DNA from: JBOGIF01 sp050742415
GTDB taxonomy: Bacteria; Actinomycetota; Acidimicrobiia; Acidimicrobiales; AC-14
NCBI GenBank assembly: GCA_050742415.1
Contig: JBOGIF010000004.1
Span: forward strand, 1 to 27,128
Length of the DNA stretch: 27,128 nucleotides
Reading direction: 5' to 3'
Part shown: one piece after another, positions 25,129 to 27,128 of the stretch
Layout of the letters: every line of letters starts with the position of its first letter
How positions within the stretch are numbered: the stretch's first letter is position 1
Notes under the pieces: model-generated
Database searches by the model: none
Told to the model about the DNA's origin: nothing
Seen by the model: only the letters and a program-made list of their open reading frames with translations
Made by a program: the position numbers and the translations under genes

Positions 25129-26150
25129 GCCGCGGGATCGTCGCCATGTCGGGCGGCGTCGACTCCTCGGTGGCCGCTGCCCTGATGGTGGCCGAGGGCC
25201 ACGAGGTCGTCGGGGTCACCATGAGGCTGTGGGACAACCCGGCCGACGAAGGTTGCTGCTCGGTGGCCGAGATCGACGACGCCCGGCGGGTGGCCGACCA
25301 GCTCGGGATCGCCCACTGGGTCTGGAGCTTCACCGACGACTTCGAGGACCAGGTGGTCGCGCCCTACGTGGCCGCCCACGCCGCCGGCCGCACCCCCAAC
25401 CCGTGCATCGACTGCAACCGCCACCTCAAATTCGGTCGGTTCCTGCGCCGGGCGACCCAGCTCGGCTTCGACTGGGTGGCCACCGGCCATCACGCCCGGT
25501 CCGACCGCGCCGGAGGCCAGTACCGCTTGCTGCGGGGCGCCGACGCTGTCAAGGACCAGTCCTATGTCCTCTACGTGCTCGGCCAGGCCGAGCTGGCCCG
25601 GTGCCGCTTCCCGGTGGGTGCCCTGACCAAGGCCGAGGTGCGGGCCCGGGCCGCGGCGCTGGGCCTGCGCACGGCGGCGAAGCCCGACAGCCAGGACGCC
25701 TGCTTCGTCACCACCGGCGGCGGCCGGGCCGCCTTCCTCGGCCCTCGTATTCCGCTCCATCCGGGGCGGGTCGTTGACGTGACGGGCGCGACGCTGGGAA
25801 GGGTCGACGCCGTGGAGCTGGTGACGGTCGGCCAGCGGCGCGGCCTCGGCACCGGCGGGGGAGGCGACCGTCGCTACGCGGTGGCAGTCGACGCCGCGAG
25901 AGCGACGGTCGTCGCCGGCGGTCTCGACGACTTGAGGACGGGCGGGGTCCGGCTCGAGGACATGGCCTGGGTCGGCCCGCCCGCCGAGGGCCGGGTGCAG
26001 GCGCAGTCGAGCGCGCACGGGAACCCTGTCGGCGCGCTCCTGGAGGAGACGACGGTCCGGTTCGACGAGCCCCAACGGCGGGTGGCGCCGGGGCAGAGCG
26101 TGGTGCTCTACCGGGGCGACGAGGTGCTGGGCGGCGGGGTAGCGGCCTGA
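25125..26150 (+). CDS. mnmA: tRNA-specific 2-thiouridylase MnmA
   Basis: A 341-residue enzyme that places sulfur on U34 of Lys, Glu and Gln tRNAs. The ATP-pyrophosphatase P-loop SGGVDSS lies at 9-15. The two sulfur-relay cysteines are C97 in NPCIDCNRHLKF and C193 in SQDACFV. ATGHHAR and KDQSYVLYVL are also family-typical. The protein ends with the usual two beta domains (VTVGQRRGLG onward). GCCS (43-46) after MRLWDN is a variant seen in actinobacterial MnmA. The GTG start is coupled to iscS by GTGA. The 3' end overlaps a convergent membrane-protein gene by 43 bases. Next on the plus strand is a probable ligA, as in other actinobacteria. Confidence 0.95.
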   Translation: MSRGIVAMSGGVDSSVAAALMVAEGHEVVGVTMRLWDNPADEGCCSVAEIDDARRVADQLGIAHWVWSFTDDFEDQVVAPYVAAHAAGRTPNPCIDCNRHLKFGRFLRRATQLGFDWVATGHHARSDRAGGQYRLLRGADAVKDQSYVLYVLGQAELARCRFPVGALTKAEVRARAAALGLRTAAKPDSQDACFVTTGGGRAAFLGPRIPLHPGRVVDVTGATLGRVDAVELVTVGQRRGLGTGGGGDRRYAVAVDAARATVVAGGLDDLRTGGVRLEDMAWVGPPAEGRVQAQSSAHGNPVGALLEETTVRFDEPQRRVAPGQSVVLYRGDEVLGGGVAA

Positions 26151-27016
26151 CGCCTGCCGATCCGACGCTCGTTGGCGTGGTCCAGCAGCTGGCCTGGGCG
26201 CGAGGGCGTGAACCGCAGCCGAGAGGCCTCGACGGCTTCACCGAGGCGGCGACCGGGGCGCATCAAGGTGATGCCCGCCGGCTCCGACAGGTCGAGGTCC
26301 AACGCCGGCCCGCCGGCCCGCTGGGTCAGGTCGAGAGCGGGGCCGTTCCCGCCCTGCACCGGACCCAGCGAGACGATCGACTGGCGGGCGAAGAGCACCG
26401 GGTCGGTCAGCGCCACAGGGTCGTGCAGCACCAGGCCGGCGGGGACCACGACCGCCCACCGGCGTGACAAGTTGTGCAGCGACCGCGCCGCCACCACCGC
26501 GACCGGCAGGCCGACGACGAGGGCCAGCGCGCCGGCGACCCAGAGCCCGGCCGCCAGTAGCAGAGGCCCGGCCGTGGCGCCCACGATGGCCAGAGCCCAG
26601 GTGACGGCCACCGCCAGCCTTCCGCCCACCGCCGGCCCCGGAACGCGAAGCAGGAACCGCCGCTCGTTCGGGTACGCGGGCCCGTTGACCCACAGGGTGC
26701 CGATACCCGGTAGGAAGGCGATCACCGCGGCGGCGGTTATCACCGCCAGGGCGACGGCCGCCGACCATCTGCCGACGCCAGCGACGGCCGAAACCACGAC
26801 GACGGCGGCGCCGGCCGGGGCCAGCATCCGAAGGGCGGTCAGCGACACCGGGTGGCGCACTAGGACGGCACCCACGCCCACCGCCCACCCCACCCACAGC
26901 CCGGCCGACGCGACCGTGCGCACGGGGACACTGGCACCATGGAGGGCGGTGGCCAGAGCCGGGGCGGCGGCGGCGACGAGGCCGACCCACAGCACCCGCA
27001 ACGCCCAGGAGGCCAC
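26108..27016 (-). CDS. Membrane protein of unknown function
   Basis: A 302-residue protein with about six hydrophobic spans in the first two-thirds (for example WALRVLWVGLVAAAAPALATA and AAVALAVITAAAVIAFLPG). A soluble C-terminal domain begins near 195 (SLHNLSRRWAVVVPAGLVLHD) and is beta-rich, with the look of a PH-like domain; that is only an impression. The end is basic and Pro/Ser-rich. The frame is open to GTG 27100, which would overlap ligA, but GTG 27016 is preceded by TAGATT plus 7 bases, matching the leaderless pattern, so I start it there. Similar membrane proteins beside ligA are familiar to me from actinobacteria, but I cannot name a family. Confidence 0.75.
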   Translation of the reverse strand: MASWALRVLWVGLVAAAAPALATALHGASVPVRTVASAGLWVGWAVGVGAVLVRHPVSLTALRMLAPAGAAVVVVSAVAGVGRWSAAVALAVITAAAVIAFLPGIGTLWVNGPAYPNERRFLLRVPGPAVGGRLAVAVTWALAIVGATAGPLLLAAGLWVAGALALVVGLPVAVVAARSLHNLSRRWAVVVPAGLVLHDPVALTDPVLFARQSIVSLGPVQGGNGPALDLTQRAGGPALDLDLSEPAGITLMRPGRRLGEAVEASRLRFTPSRPGQLLDHANERRIGRRQAATPPPSTSSPR

Positions 27017-27023
27017 CGGGCAG

Positions 27024-27029
27024 AATCTA
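27024..27029 (-). promoter_or_regulatory. Predicted -10 element of the membrane-protein gene (TAGATT)
   Basis: TAGATT on the minus strand, 7 bases, then GTG 27016. Predicted start 27017. Confidence 0.45.
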
Positions 27030-27051
27030 AGGCCAGGGGTGGGGCGGCCGG

Positions 27052-27057
27052 TATCGT
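27052..27057 (+). promoter_or_regulatory. Predicted -10 element of ligA (TATCGT)
   Basis: TATCGT followed by 8 bases and the GTG at 27066; predicted start about 27064. It is 22 bases from the divergent TAGATT hexamer. Confidence 0.4.
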
Positions 27058-27065
27058 CGACCGTC

Positions 27066-27128
27066 GTGGCCGAGGTGAGCGACCCGAGCAACCGGGCCAC
27101 CCAGCTTCGAGAGGCGATCGCCCACCAC
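27066..27128 (+). CDS. ligA: Probable NAD-dependent DNA ligase LigA, N-terminus only
   Basis: The window ends after 21 codons: VAEVSDPSNRATQLREAIAHH. The pattern RATQLREAIAHH matches the first helix (domain Ia) of LigA, which continues NYRYYV in the family. Its position just downstream of mnmA on the same strand agrees with actinobacterial gene order. Too short for certainty. Confidence 0.6.
   Translation, partial: MAEVSDPSNRATQLREAIAHH

Overview
The window is very GC-rich, almost fully coding DNA. It has short or overlapping gene junctions, many GTG starts, and TANNNT -10 hexamers lying only 6-8 bases before start codons, as in leaderless actinobacterial genes. The gene content and order also point to a high-GC actinobacterium. 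The complete GlgE alpha-glucan pathway is present, along with a MoxR/DUF58/SpoIIM/RDD cluster arranged like Rv3691-Rv3695 of Mycobacterium tuberculosis, and a cysteine desulfurase-mnmA-ligA neighbourhood. An Acidimicrobiia-like lineage is my guess; no 16S or other taxonomic marker is present.

Layout. (1) 1-5202: a 2H phosphoesterase-like protein, class II fructose-1,6-bisphosphatase GlpX, a J-domain protein coupled to an alpha/beta hydrolase, an MFS transporter with an extra N-terminal domain, and a NifU-type Fe-S protein. (2) 5211-14665: alpha-glucan phosphorylase (minus strand), divergent from glgE-treS-mak-glgB (plus strand), which are joined by 4-base NTGA overlaps. Together they make and recycle alpha-glucan: trehalose to maltose (TreS), maltose to maltose-1-phosphate (Mak), polymer extension (GlgE), branching (GlgB) and phosphorolysis (GlgP). 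GlgE is unusually short because the helical insert of its N-terminal region is missing. (3) 14662-19660: with no break, the same transcription direction continues into a membrane protein, DUF4129, DUF4350, MoxR ATPase and DUF58 genes. (4) 19661-22184: a disordered 2.5 kb stretch between DUF58 and spoIIM, which are normally neighbours. It holds an unknown coiled-coil protein, a truncated FHA domain joined to a Ser/Thr kinase relic (two TAA stops where conserved Tyr are expected), a second copy of the 3' end of spoIIM, and a three-gene module encoding a VTT-like membrane protein and two small proteins. (5) 22185-27128: spoIIM and RDD genes diverging from a 16-bp gap, cysteine desulfurase coupled to mnmA (tRNA 2-thiouridylation), a membrane protein on the minus strand, and the first 21 codons of a probable ligA.

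The strongest leads are: the scarred insertion in the MoxR cluster with a 151-bp direct repeat and the kinase/FHA relic; two symmetric TANNNTA elements that could each fire two divergent near-leaderless genes; the compact GlgE; and short tandem duplications at three gene junctions that copy start or stop signals. No RNA genes, CRISPR arrays, transposases or integrases were recognised.
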